Assembly: GCF_001540865.1 (NCBI RefSeq)
Contig: NC_033638.1
Location: forward strand, 8,413,133-8,477,132
From: Ananas comosus
Lineage: Eukaryota > Streptophyta > Magnoliopsida > Poales > Bromeliaceae
Length of the DNA: 64,000 nucleotides
Direction: 5' to 3'
The notes under the pieces are model-generated. The model was not told the DNA's origin. It saw only the letters and a program-made list of their open reading frames with translations, and made no database searches. Shown in pieces: positions 10,986 to 24,400 of the stretch (the stretch's first letter is position 1; each line of letters opens with the position of its first letter). The translations under genes were made by a program, and so were the position numbers.

Positions 10986-12171
10986 ATGGCGCTCCTCCAC
11001 CTCCTCACTCCTCCCCTCTCCTTAACATCACCCCCTTCTCCTTCTCCTCCTCGTCGTCGAGCTCTATCCCTCGCCATTTCCGCTAATCTCTGTGAGTAAT
11101 TCTAAAAGCCATCCTTTTCCGGCCTTGCTAATTCCCACGAAGTTGTGCTGTGTTCATGTTGTTGATTCGGTTTGTGGTTTCTATGAACTGGTCTTTGTTT
11201 AAATTGCTGAAGGGGTCTACTTTTGTGATCTTCTTGCTCATTTAGGCATTTCTACAAGCACCTTTGTTGCTTCTCTGGACATTTTGTTGCCCCTTTAATT
11301 TTTAGCTCATTTTGGGTATGTATTTGTAGCAATTTGTCTATTAATACTGAGATTTTTTTTTTGGAGTGTATGTTTCTTATTGTTTTTGATTACTTATAAC
11401 CTCTGCTTAGTTTTCTCTGTTCACTGCTGTAACACTCTCTTATGTACAAGTCCTAAAATTTCTTTATTGTAACATGATCATGTTCAGTAGACTCTGAACA
11501 ACTCTGTGTGCTGTATTCTGACAATTCATCCATCTTTTTAGCCATTTGAGATGCTAATTGAGGTATTGTTTCATTACCTGCATTTTGATTTACCATTTAT
11601 CAAAACCAAAAAAGATATGAAATTTGATATGAAATTTGATATGAAATTTTGTGATTTGTCCTTACCTTTCTTTTAATGTGACCTTGACAAAATTTCATAC
11701 TTTATTACTGACAAATATCCATCTTTTAGTTATTTCGGATGTCGCTAATCCTATTGAGAATTTTACCTTCTCTTCGACAAGAAAAAGATGAACTTATTAA
11801 GTGTTTTTATTGTGTTTTTTTCAGACTTAAGATTACAACAGAATAACCCCGTTTTCAACCAAAGGTTCTCAAATGGGATCAGCATTCCCACTCGCTTTTC
11901 TTATGGCAATGAGAGGTCGGTAGCTGTTCATGCTTCTTCGGAGGCTGATGCGGTAAATGAAACCGAACCCGAATCAGAGAAATCAGAGGAAGCAGTATCA
12001 GTCGAGAATCTTCCTTTAGAATCAAAACAGCAAATGATTCTTGAGCAAAGGTTGAAGATGAAGCTGGCGAAGAAATTAAGGCTTCGACGCAAGCGCCTCG
12101 TGCGGAAGCGAAGGCTCAGGAAGAAGGGCAGATGGCCGCCTTCGAAGATGAAGAAGTTGAAGAATGTTTAA
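10986..12171 (+). CDS. PSRP5: Plastid-specific 50S ribosomal protein 5 (cL37), chloroplast precursor
   Basis: Exon 1 (10986-11091) and exon 2 (11825-12171) join across a GT-AG intron to give 150 residues. The protein begins MALLHLLTPPLSL, a Ser/Pro/Arg-rich transit peptide. An acidic central segment follows (VNETEPESEKSEEAVSVENLPLESK), and then the very basic end KMKLAKKLRLRRKRLVRKRR and GRWPPSKMKKLKNV, which is diagnostic of PSRP5. The protein is a plastid-specific component of the large subunit of the chloroplast ribosome and has no bacterial counterpart. The intron is 733 bp. The frame beginning at 11788 runs through the intron end and is not the real start. Telo-box and site II elements lie upstream, as for other ribosomal protein genes. 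Confidence 0.93.
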
Positions 12172-12574
12172 TCCGGATTGGACCGAGTTGCAGGTTTGGT
12201 ACTGCATTGACGGCCCTCTTTTTTCGTCTGTGATGTTTATTCACCAAAATGTTATCTAAAATTTTACTTCATTTTACTTCAGAGTTGTAAGAGATCCTTG
12301 GGAAAACCTTGTGAGAATGTCATTTGGTCTCATAACTAAATCTTCGACTGAACATTGCATAGAAATTATACGATCTTTTCGTGCAAATTATCTCGACTTA
12401 ATTAGAATTATAGATGCCACCATACACGCTTGATTCTCCTCTATACTTTTTGTGAGAGGAAATAATTTATACATGCAAAGAGCAATTTGTAACCAGAATA
12501 CCTTTTTGTTTATTTTGTTCTTTTGCTATTTTATTGTCTCTAAAGATTACATTGTCCTTTGTTCGTACTTATAC
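12172..12574. other. Convergent 3' ends of PSRP5 and the arabinofuranosidase gene
   Basis: This 403-bp stretch separates two genes transcribed toward each other and should contain both 3' untranslated regions. It is AT-rich with no ORF or repeat that I can recognise. Confidence 0.5.
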
Positions 12575-15500
12575 TCAAATAGCAGCCTTGTACCCATTGA
12601 GATTGAGCAGGAGATCGAATGAGGTGAGAGAATACGGTGCAATCGCAACATCCATCTTTGTTCCTGCATTTGGAAGTGCACTGTGCACCGGCACCACCTA
12701 CATAATTCAATAGAGAGATATAAGATACGAAATAACCAACAATCAATGGAACAAGTAATAAGAGAAGACGCATGTCAAAGAAAAACATTCAGCTATAATC
12801 ATCTTAAATTAAAGCATGACTACAGTCTCTTTTGCTTGTTGAAAACATCGAAAGCTGGAAAGAAAATCTATGATACTCAACCTTTTTTGGATTCTGGAAA
12901 GAATTCTCATCTTGTGGCTGACTTGATGTAAGCAGAGTATTTATTGATCCCGAGGAGTCGACATTATTTTCTAATCCAGTCACTGAGATCTTCAAATTCA
13001 CAAGGTCGCCACCATAATTCACAATCTGCAGAAAAAAACAATTGTGTGGTTATGGCATATCTAATGATCATGTTATTCAACATTTAACTAACAATCTGAT
13101 ACAACACTTGAAAAGGTTCAAATGCTAACAAAATGAAAAACCAGAGTCGTATTGGTTTAGAAATCAATATCGTTTGTTTTGGCATTGTTATGTTCATTAA
13201 CCGAAGGTCGCCTTGCAGCATTTAGCATAAAATTACCTTTATTTTTAGGTAAGTATTGTCATTGTGTGAATTCTGCCAAGTAATTGCTGACGCAACCAAA
13301 GAAGTATAATTTCCAGCTTGAATGGTGGAAGGGTGAAAGATTGCACCGCTTGAGTGCTTAAAAAAATGTTGCATCCAGTAGCTTGGAGTTCCATATTGTT
13401 GCCGCGAGTTAAAGACGATAGCATCTGGATTAAATCTTGACCACATAAAAACTTCGAAGTGTTAGGAGAATAGCCCTTTTATCTAAATAAATAACATGAA
13501 ATAAACTGATGAATTAGACCTTAATGATTGGAAGAAAATTATAAGAACGAATATCAAATTTTTATAGAAAAGGGCTAATAATGATGAAAAAGGAGCTTAC
13601 TGGCGATCATTGTCATTTACAAAGAGTGGAGCACAGCTTGCCATCTCAACAACATCACTGAATAATCAACCATTGTTAGCAAACAGGATAGAGTAAGTTG
13701 TAGGGAAAGGAAAAAAAAAAAAATCTGCTTGACAAATTTCAAGTTGAATATGAACAGGAATTCTAATATATCTTGGTTATCTACCCATTGTGAAACTAAA
13801 ATGTGGGATGAGCATTAAATTTTAAATTTTTGGATTTTGATGTTCAAACCATCATTAAACAGTACAAGTAAGAAAAACATGATGCTCACATGCAATAATA
13901 ATGAAGATAAACGGAATCAATTTTTACCACTAAGAGGAAAACTTTCATGTGCAGTGACAAAGCATCAGGAAATGTATAATAATAAAGCTATTACAAAAAT
14001 AATCATCAATCCAAGATAAATTGTTCTTAGAAATCATCCAAGATAAATTGTCGTAAAAATCAAACCAAGATATATTGTTCTTAAAAATCAATCCAAGATA
14101 AATTGTTCTTAACACCAAATAAGCAAATTAACAGTCACGCTCACATTGACATATACAGTTACAACCAGAATTTTTGAGATTTCAGTGATGAAGCTAAGTT
14201 ATTAAAGGACCTGTTTCTTTCGATTCCAATAAGAAATCCTGCTTCTGCTAATGCTGCGACAAGTGTTCCTTTGCCAGCATCATTTCCGGTCACAGCATAT
14301 TCACTGACAAATGCCTGTTAAAATATCATAGTAAGAGGACCTTCCAAAGTCATTTTCAGTCATAATCAAAAGTGCGAGTCTGCGAGATAAAACAACAATA
14401 TGATTAAAGATATGTATCGAACAGCATCATACCTTGGGCCCATTGCGTGTTGTCCGGTCAAATTCATGATTCCTGGAAAACATGTCGCCAGAAGAGGTAT
14501 AAACCTGTCATTAGAAATGCAGCACCTTTGTGATGAGGTTAGGAAGTACTGTCGAGTAGTAGGTTCGTAAAACTGTAAAAGGATATACTAATCAATAGGA
14601 TAACAATTCTTAGTTCTTACATGAATATCATATAGATCAGCAGGATGGTTTAACGGTTGAAAAGACCCATCACAGTTTGTAACAATCTTGATGTCTGGAT
14701 AGGCAGCTTTTATTGCAGAGTAGAACTTCAAGTAGTTTTCTGTTCAATAGCAAATTAAGATGAGCCAAGTGGTTCTTGATGTAATAGGTTGCATGTAGTA
14801 TATTTGAGAATATCTCCCAAAGAGAATCACAAAAAACTCAATAATATTCCTGTCAGTAACAAGTCAGGATACTTGAACAGTTGAACTGTTCCTCCTTTCA
14901 ACTATCAACAGATCTTACAGGGCAGCCGAAAATACCTCCTATGTAAAACAACAAAGTCCCATAGAGTCCTGGTTCCCAGATTTTGTTAGTTACACATATT
15001 ACATACATATATATGCAAACAATCTAGTCCTAACATCACAAGACATTTGACTAATATCAATAAAAGTGATCAGCAACCTATAGACAGCGTGAATGAGTTC
15101 TCATCTATTTTGTCCTGAATTTATACTTGATCAACTTTAAACTTAGTAGTTTAGTCATAACACTGTACTATGCAAAGTTGAGTGTACATAATACTCTTCT
15201 TCCTAACAAAACCTATCACTATGCATTGCATGTGCTCAACTTACAGTAGTCATGCAAAAAAAAAAAAGAGAGAGCAAAATGCGTACCTATGTATTGTTTC
15301 TTCCAACAATCCTGATTCCCTAATGAAACATAATTTAGCTGAAAGGGTTCTGGATGACCCATTGTTGCACGGATGGAACCCCATTGAGACTTGGGATCTC
15401 CCCGAGCAAACTCAATACCATCAAGAATATTCTGGAATAGTGAGGAAAATAAGGAGCTATTAATTTGCACTAGATATCACATGCATAGTAGCACTATTTT

Positions 15501-18500
15501 AGAAATGTGAAGCCTAATACATTTAACTTTCAGCTACCAAAGCTTCACTGTAAAATCAGGGAGTCACTAGACGCATATGCTAAGATACTTCCAAATCATG
15601 AGAAGGATGAGGGAAGAAAACTAAACCCATAATCCTAGGATACATATTTAGAGAACCGATTAATATTAACTAAAAAGACTATACATTCCTGTCGACATTA
15701 CAAACTTGTCCATATGCTAGTGGCTGAAAATTTATGTTGTTAATAGCTTATCAATGGCAAGTGATTAATTAATCAGCAAAAACATGCCTGTACGAAGCCT
15801 GAGATGACTGAAGGGCTAACTTGATCATTGTGACTGATTCCTGTTACATCAAAAAAGGTTTGGATGAAATTTTTTTGAAATTTGTTTAAGGTCTAATTCT
15901 GTTTCCATGAGAATAGCTCTTTTGAGGAGAAAAGTTGTTACCACTATTGGCTACCCATACTGGAGAAGCACCTAGGTCCTCTGCTAGCTGCAGTAAGTCA
16001 ACACCGATAACCAAATCAGCGGAGTTACTGAGATTGAAATGGTTTGTACCTTAAGAAATTTCTTTATTCAAATAAAAACAAGATACCCACTTGAAGGAAC
16101 TCAAAGAAACCAAGTCCATCATCTGTCCAGTACTTCCATACATCATTAAAATGACCGGGCCGCTCTTCCCATGGGCCCACGGTTTCACTCCACCGGAACG
16201 CATTCCTCAGCCATTCGCCTTCAACATAAGAACCACCTAAACCACAAAATAGCCGACAAACCAACATTAGTAGTCTCTTATCATATCACTAATGTTGCTA
16301 AATGAACGGCAGAAACAATGTTCATGTTCAAACAACTTATTAGCTAATAGTTGTTCGAACAGCTTATTTGTTAATATTCCTTAACAGGGCTTTTAGTGAA
16401 ATCAGATTTCCCAACAGATGTATTGCTCTTATTAAGCCATAAATTCAGCCACTCTTATTACCAAACCAGGGCAATATATGAGAAATTTCAGACATTGTCA
16501 ACCAAATGTACTGTTACAATATATGCACTATTTTTCCACCACAAGCTACATAGCTAGAAACAGGTCCTGATATAGTTTTTTATTTTGACTTGTTATCCCT
16601 ATGGGTGTTGAGTTTGAATGCTAAGGCAGAAAAGTAGTCAGAGAGCAAATTTCATATGAACCTGGGTATCTGAGAAATCGAGGTTTTAGATTTGCGAGCA
16701 TTGAAGCCAGCCCTTTCCTAAAGCCATCCCCCTGTAGAAATTAATGACGTAAAGCATCATAATTAATGCTGCACATATGTCATAAGAGAACCAAAAGACA
16801 TTAGTTTGATCATGGATCAGTTTATTTAATGTCATTTGATCGAATGGTAGATTACATCCAAAACCTCTTATTTTCAATCACTAAACATTAGGAATGTTGC
16901 AGGCCATTCAACAGGACTCAAATCTGAAGCTAAAATGAGCTTACTTCTTTAAACTCTTTAATGCTCCAAGAAAATACGAAAATGGCCCATCAATTATTTG
17001 AAGGATTGATCATATAGTGTCCCTAGATTATGCGTGAACCAAAATATGCAATCAATGATTACCTATATACAAGTATCCAAGAAATCCAGCAACATCTCAA
17101 CATAGTCATTTGGCAATAACCAGGATCATGAACTAAATTTTAACTACTAAAAAGGAATGCTGTTAAGGTATTCCTTACCAGCTGCTCTCGATGAGATCTA
17201 AGAATCTAATGATGCAGCAGGAGAAATCAAAAAATAAAGAAATAAATTATACCATGTATGTGTCTAATGGCAGAACCGACACTTGATCGACCCAAATTGT
17301 CCCACTCTCAGTGGTCGTCAACTGAAGTCTTGAATTGGCATTTGTTCCTCTGGATTTCAACAGAAATTCCATCTTGGTCCAGTTTGAGAGTTCTGAGCTC
17401 TCAGCTCTACAAAAAATAAATTTGTCAATTGCTATAATAGAAAGAAGCGAAACAACAGGAATGACGGTATTTTAAATTTAACCTCTCAAGTTATTAGACC
17501 CCAAATAATGCTTACATTATATTATGCGTAGCCAGATTTTGTCGTCCGTCGGAGCTCACCAGCGAAACTGACAATTTCACCGAGTCAAATGACTTAATAT
17601 GCAGGATCACCTTGTAGGCTTTCCCTCGTTCAATATTCTAAATTGCCACAATAGAAAATTGAAAATTAGTGCCTACAAATAGAAATTTTAAACAGATCTT
17701 AGACCATTACAATTTAGAAAAAAATCCAAGTAAAATTACCTTGTAAATACATAATTAAGAGATAGCAAAAAAGATGGAATCAGCAACAACTTAATGACTA
17801 GGTATCAAGTAGATATTTGGGATCAAGATATTTCAGATAATTATTGCAAGTACATATCATGCAAAAAAAACAAAAGATATTTACATAGTAAATTAGTTGC
17901 TTATTAGAAGATAGATAACATAATGCCATACCATGCCCCAGAAACCAGGATTATATACACCAACACCTCCAGCAGGACAGGTGTTGGATCCTTTATCGTC
18001 GCAAAGTACTTCCATCCGAAGTGCCACCTTATTGCGGGCAAAACAAGATGTACGATCGGTCGATACAATTATTTGTGATTCATTGCCTATTATGACCCAT
18101 GGATCAATATTTGATGGAGTATTCGGACCTCCAGCTTCAAAACCTGCAAGATAAATCGGCAGTTTTTTAGAAGAGGTCAAATATATACATAATCAGAAGT
18201 TGGTTGATAAATGTATCCACTCTGGAACAAAATGACAAGAACAATAAAAATACAATGTCACTTGTCACTGATCATTGGTTGCTTATTCACGAAAATAAAG
18301 ATGTTCAAATAAAACTACTAATATCAGCTAAAGGATTTAGTTTAAGATAAATCAATTGGATCATCAGATATTTAATGATCCTTACCTCTATTACTTACAA
18401 GCTCTGCCCATAATCCACCAGCTCCTGCATGGTTGATCTCCTATAATGGAGTTAATAAGTGATCAATAATCTTTCACTGAGCAGTCCACAGCATAAAGAG

Positions 18501-19208
18501 GGCTAAACAAGAAAAAACAATAAATTTTTTGCTCATAACTATTAAAGCATTCCTCAGATAAAACTTCACCAACAAAAACATGAAGATAGAAACATACAGA
18601 ACTTGAACTATAAACCATTTAGAGTCGAATACCCGAACTTTTAAAATTTTTGATTTTACCACATGATCTTTCAATGCTTGATTTGACTAAGTCAACAACA
18701 ATTTTAAAGTTTGAATGTGGTGTTCATCTTTACGAGTTTAGTTAGTATACTTATATGTAATTCTCAAATCAAACAAATTGAAAGATCAGACAGCAAAATC
18801 AAAATTTTGAAAGATTAAATAGTCGACTCTAAATGATTGATAGTCCGTGTTACATTAAAATCAACCAAAATAAGGGAATAAACGGAAACCCAAACTAATC
18901 GATACCCGAGCGAAAGTCCATCAATCACCATGCAAGTCACAATTAAGATTCAAAAATGCGTAAATTTCGTTGAGAAATTAGAATAACATAATTGACATAA
19001 GAAATGATTCAAAGAACACTTATCTCACCTCAAAAAAGATACCGAACAAGTTGTCGGGCATCTTCCGGCCCGATTGAGATGAAGCATCAACAAGCAGAAG
19101 AGCATTTTGGGTTGCAGTGATCCCATTACCCGCAAATGCTTGATAAAAAGCATAGAAAATATACAGTGTGTGTAACAAAGCTCCGCAATATTTTGAACGG
19201 AGACCCAT
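12575..19208 (-). CDS. GH51 alpha-L-arabinofuranosidase with Gln at the predicted acid/base position
   Basis: Seventeen exons give 666 residues: 19029-19208, 18386-18440, 17932-18143, 17516-17637, 17253-17406, 16662-16731, 16091-16236, 15942-15987, 15788-15840, 15287-15431, 14621-14739, 14433-14504, 14211-14314, 13601-13657, 13237-13435, 12882-13025 and 12575-12697. Family enzymes act in the apoplast, removing arabinose from arabinoxylan and arabinan. A hydrophobic N-terminus (HTLYIFYAFYQAFA) suggests secretion. A carbohydrate-binding-like region (RGFEAGGPNTPSNIDPW...) precedes the catalytic barrel (RYPGGSYVEGEWLRNAFRW, FEFLQLAEDLGASPVWVANSG). The nucleophile Glu is present in FVSEYAVTG. At the acid/base site, plant enzymes usually read GNED, but this gene reads GNQDC (codon CAG at about 15313-15315). 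The intron after exon 9 is GC-AG. The acceptor of exon 15 (GGTCAAG) is poor in pyrimidines and least certain. It resembles ASD1-type enzymes. Whether it retains arabinofuranosidase activity is open. Confidence 0.93.
18592..18852. mobile_element. MITE of family M1 in an intron of the arabinofuranosidase gene
   Basis: Inverted ends of about 80-100 bp match: the left end reads ACAGAACTTGAACTATAAACC then ATTTAGAGTCGA, and the right end read on the other strand gives GACTATCAATCATTTAGAGTCGA. It lies in intron 1 (18441-19028). Related copies are at 36590, 51000 and 60172. Confidence 0.65.
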
Positions 19209-19918
19209 TTTTTTCCGAATTAATTCGAGAACACAATATTAACTGCAAAATGATACCAAAAAAAATTCCTAAATTAAATTCAAGAGCATAGAAATATTAG
19301 CACAAGTCCTTTACATTCAATTGTTTCAATTTAAGTTATCCATACTATATAAATCAGAAATTTTACTAAATTTAGTGACAAATAAGTAAATTTCAATGAT
19401 TCGATTCGAATAACTAAAACGATTCAAATCAAAATAACTAAAACTAAAATATGTGCCAAAAAGCTGAGGAGCGCATTACGAAACTGGCTACAGTTGAGGG
19501 AGTCTCTTACAATTTTCACCTACATACCTGCAAAGTGTGTGGAGAACAACAAATAGCATATCCGAGTTATCCAACCACTACTTCAATGCGAGAACAATGG
19601 AGGATCTCGATCGAGATATCTAGGGTTCTGGGCTCCAACGTCGTTGTCGCGGGGGTCGACGAAGAAGACGAGGTCTGATCCGTTCGATCATCATCCAACG
19701 GCTCGGGGGCGATCTCCTCGCCATACACTCCTCGTTGCGTCGCTTCTACTCCTCCGTCTCTATGGCCTTTGCTTATCCGGTAACATAACAATAACGATGA
19801 CATAATCGCGCGTGGTTTTGGTGTGAGTCGAGTATGGAATCTCTTTTACTGTGGTGTCTCACGGGGCGATCTAGACCGTACAATTGATGGAGGGAACGCG
19901 GATGGAAGGTTCGGATTG

Positions 19919-20163
19919 GGTAAAAATGTATGGAGACCCCTCAACTATAGACAATTCTGAAATAGGACCTCCTCAACTGTAATGTAATATTTTTATAATT
20001 GAGATCACTCAAAACTTTTGATTGTTTATAATTGAATGAGTTTAAACCCAAATTAATTGATAATTTCAACAAAAAGTTTAACTCAATTAACTAAAATAAT
20101 TTAAAGTTGAGAGGTTAATTTCAAAATGGGCTATAAATTGAGGGGTCTCTTTACATTTTTACT
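19919..20163. mobile_element. MITE of family M2
   Basis: The left end GTAAAAATGTATGGAGACCC and the right end read on the opposite strand, GTAAAAATGTAAAGAGACCC, match over about 20 bp. The inverted similarity continues through CCTCAA...AAATAGG. No coding capacity. Weaker relatives lie near 24860-25145. Confidence 0.7.
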
Positions 20164-20709
20164 TTCTTTTTTTAAAAAAAAAATTTGCTTGGTCTTAATT
20201 GTGATTGGAAGGGAAGCAATGATTGTTAAGAGATTTTGCTTCGTCGGCGTGTAGAGATTAATTAAAGGGTGAGTACACGTCAGCATGGATAATATAAAAG
20301 AGTGAGTCGCACCAAAACTAGGTCGTGGCAATTGCCCTGTTGCTAGAACATGGTTTGCCACATCATCTTGTGGGCCGAGCCAGTTAAAAAGCGCCACACG
20401 CTGTGGTGAAATTGCTGCAAGCAACCGGTGCACCACGTCATCCATGCTAACCGTTAAAAGAGTTTTCAAGTTGAAAAATAATAAAATAACATAATTTTAA
20501 AGTGGTGGGATGGTTCTGGGCGCACGGCTGACGTGGTGCACCAGGTGCAGCTCTACCCCCTTGTTTGTGATTGGTTTCTTGGTCAAAATAGAAAAAAAAA
20601 TTTGTAAATTTTAGAAACATATATTATCCCCCTGAGTTTTAAAGTACTTAAAAAAAAAAAAAACTAGAAGTTTTTTCTATTCTGAAAAAATATTTATTAA
20701 ATTTTTGAT

Positions 20710-21072
20710 AAACTTCAGATGCCATCCTTGTAGTTTCGCACTTTCTCACTTTAGTATCATGTGGTTTAAAGTGTATCAAGTTAGTGTCCTATGATTTTAT
20801 TTTTATATTTTCGGCAGTTTCTCCGTTAATATTTCGTTAAATTATAAACAAAAAACTTCAAATACTCCATCTAAATTTATCGAATATTCACTTTAGTATC
20901 CATAGTTTTAACTTTGTCACTGATTTAATGAAAAAAATTAGTGGAATCGATAATAAAGAGATAAAAATAAAACTACATGATACTAAATTGATACACTTTA
21001 AATTACGGTATACTAAAGTGAGAAAGCGTGAAACCGTATGGCGTGAAACCATATGGATGGTATTTGAAGTTT
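20710..21072. mobile_element. MITE of family M3 with inverted ends of about 100 bp
   Basis: The left end (AAACTTCAGATGCCATCC, then CGCTTTCTCACTTTAGTAT-like sequence) pairs with the right end read in reverse (AAACTTCAAATACCATCC...GCTTTCTCACTTTAGTAT...TTTAAAGTGTATCAA). The interior has no ORF. A small internal duplication (CGTATGG/CATATGG, 21032-21056) makes the right arm slightly longer. Confidence 0.7.
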
Positions 21073-21437
21073 TTCCATATATTTTCTAACAGATATTTGA
21101 CGACTTTTTTTTGGATGCATTAATAACTTGCCCAATATTTTTCTCTAATTTACACAAGAACCTTGTAATATATGGTAGATGAGAATTGCGATAAAATGTT
21201 TTGAATAAAATGTTATAATCCACATTCAATTTTAAACAAACAGCAAGTGCAATATACAAAAGAGAGAAGCAAATTACATGAAAACTAGCAAAAACCTCAG
21301 GTGCCCAAAATATATTATACATTCTACGTACCATTTACATAATTTCCGCCTAAAACCTTTAAAAAAACGAAATATGACTACACATATTCCTCCAAAGCTA
21401 CATAAATAGGAGAAATGCGGCATCATCGCAACAATAT

Positions 21438-24400
21438 CTACTCCCTTGAGTGTGCTCGAGGCGGTAACAGAGTAGTATCTTTAGATTGCTTAAGATCTTC
21501 TAATACTTGTAGGACCTCACTCATGCTCGGCCTGTTCTTCGGATCACTGTGTAAGCACTGCAACGCAAGCGACGCGATCGCCTGCGCCTCTCTCTTCGAG
21601 TATTGACCTTCGAGCCTCGTGTCCATGATTCTGAATATTTTCCTTCTCTCGTTCAAATACGGCTTAGCCCAGTCCACAAGTGTCTCTTCGGTGGATCCTC
21701 GATCTTCATCCAGTGCTCGCCTTCCGGATAACAGTTCTAATAGCACTACACCGAAGCTGTATATGTCACTCTTCACGGATAAGTGGCCTAGCAGAAAAAT
21801 GTAAACATTGTCAGAAAAAAAGTTATCACTAACCGACCCTGTTCATCGAAATCGGACCGTGCTCTGAGGGGCGGAAAAAAGAACTCTCGAACTGAACACT
21901 ACTATCCTATTCCTGGAATTTCATCTCTGACGTAATGTGTCACCACCTCAACTTGAATACATTCTAAATATATAACAGCGAACATAAAATTCATATTTAT
22001 CGGCGTTGTATAAATTGAGGATGAGTCGGAGTATAACCTGTAGCAATATATTCTGGAGCCGCATAGCCACGGGTTCCGACAACCCGAGTTGAAACATGCG
22101 ACTTATCTCCAGTAGGACCATTTCTAGCTAGGCCAAAATCTGACAGTTTTGCTCTGAAATCCTGTAGAATTACTTTCTATGTCAGTTTTAACAGAATTTC
22201 AATATGTCAAGTGAATTATCTGCAAGTCTCCGAAACTGTACCGAATCAAGAAGGACATTTGAGGACTTTAAATCGCGGAAGATAACTTGAGTATCCAGGC
22301 GATGTAAGAATGATAGCCCTCGAGCGACGTCGGTGGCGATGTTGACCCGCATAGCCCAAGAAACAGGTTGCACCCCTCCTGTCATAGACGAACCAAACAA
22401 TCAAATTCATTTAGTTTAAAAGATGTTGGAAGCGTCTTTTGCGCATGGACCCACTCCTACTTTGTTGAAAATAGAACAAATTAATGAAGAACTTTCAGAT
22501 TTTCTAGTTGAGTATGTTTATTGTTGTATGCCAGTTTCAGGACAAATTCAACTAAAAAAACAATATAAGATGTTTAAGGTAAACAAATTTAAGTAATCTC
22601 ATTGAAGCAACGAAAATTCAAGTATAAAGTTAGTTTCGTGTAGATATAGGCGTATCTTAATCCTATCTATCTCTCTCAGGAGAGATTCAAATAGTACAAA
22701 ATCTTTTGCCCTCTTCATAGCACTATTTGTAGAGATAGAAAAGAGGGAGAGACGGTGAAGAAGAGGTTCGAATGCAAGAGCGAACATTAACATACTTCTG
22801 AAGAGATGATTCTCCAAGCTTCCTCGTTGCATGTACTCATACACTAGTAGCTTGTTGTCAGCCTCCGAGCAGTATCCTACGAGCTTTACGAGATTTTCAT
22901 GGCGAAGCTGGCCCAAATAGGTAACTTCGGCCTGTGAGTACAATTGAAGGGGTAAAGTAAGGTGCGAAGTTCACCAATTAACGAGAAAAAAAGGAAAGAG
23001 AAAAAAGATAAAAGATATACCAGCCATTCTTTATGCCCTTGAAAGCTTTCCCTTTTGAGTTTCTTAATGGCGACTACAATCCCTGCCCCAGGCCTCGTAG
23101 GGGCCAAGGTGTTCTCATCAATCCATCCTTTATATACACAGCCGAACCCTCCTTCCCCGAGATATGAATTCGAACCGAAGTTCTTTGTGGCCGACTTGAG
23201 CTCAATCAGGCTGAATGATTTCACGCTAACTGCCGGCGATGCCTCACTTTTGAATGACGGAAGAGAACTGACCGAACTTTTGTGAGTTGTCTTGCTCGAA
23301 CTCGTCGAGTTGGAAGTAGTATTGCTAGGCAGCGAAGTTTCTGCAGGTGAGAGACATAGAATGGAGTTTTTCTTAGGCTTCATAAATCATATTAGAACAG
23401 GAAAAGTGAAAGTTTCTGAATACAAATCCGACAATGACAGATCCTGCAAATGATTTCGAATATAAATCCGACAATGAAGACATAATTACAGAAAAAGAAT
23501 ACAGTATGTTATTATTATCATCAGTTCATCTATTTGGTCATTTTCTCGGCCCTTAAGTTGCAGCTCAGAAAAAAGTCGAACATGTTAAACAAAACTCGCA
23601 ATTTTGCCGCACTTCTTTGTCAGTTTCATAAGAACTCAGTTCATCTAACATTTACTACAATAACCGTGTATTCTTTGCTTATAATCCGAGCAAACTCAAT
23701 GCAACACTGTTTGGTATACTCGACTTAACTTCCACATTAAGCGAAAATGAAAACGTAGCCGCGTCGCCTCACTAATACTACCAAAAGGATAGCATGCCCT
23801 TATCCTCATCAATTCTTATTCAACGTAGCATCACAAACCATAATTTCCGCTATATTACTTCTTCACTACTACTTCCTCATTTATTTCATTTATATCACTT
23901 TATTCTAATATACAAAAACACAACATCTCATCAGACTCATCTAGATAAATAAAGTGCGAAAAACTACTTCAATAGAATCAAAATATTAATCGTTGCGCCG
24001 TTATGAGTATTTCATTTATTCTTTAATCAAATTTTGCAACGAGTACTTTTTTTTTTTTTGAGAAATGAGTACTTAAATTATTCTCTTCTCTGTACTTTCG
24101 CGACATTTTCTAAAGAAATAAAAGAACAACAATTACAGGGGAAAATTTCGAAATTTCTAATTTCTCTCGAACTTCATCTCATTATTCTTGCTACATGAAC
24201 TCGTTCCGTGCTAATAATATAGATTCTTAAATTGGGTGATTAACACCTCACATTGAGTTAATAGTTGAAGAGGCCAAAAAAAACGAAAAAAGGAGCAATT
24301 TTTACTCAATTTCTCAGCTTTGCAATTCAAAATTTTGTTTCTTCACAACAACAAATCAATGGAAAAAAAAAAAGAGAAAACAACATACAAAATACTAATT

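Larger units (their letters stand above)
19209..21437. other. Intergenic region between arabinofuranosidase and RLCK genes
   Basis: 19500-19840 is GC-richer and probably belongs to the 5' leader and promoter of the arabinofuranosidase gene; the short ORFs there show no recognisable family. Two MITEs occupy 19919-20163 and 20710-21072. The segment 20200-20560 is moderately GC-rich, with several copies of a GTGGTGCACC-like word, and may be a decayed repeat. 21100-21437 includes the 3' flank of the kinase gene. Confidence 0.45.

Noticed and set aside
20330..20560. Possible homology between 20330-20560 and 59480-59620 (GTGGTGCACC-like words)
   Set aside because: Only short words match by eye. 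Without an alignment I cannot show that they are the same repeat.
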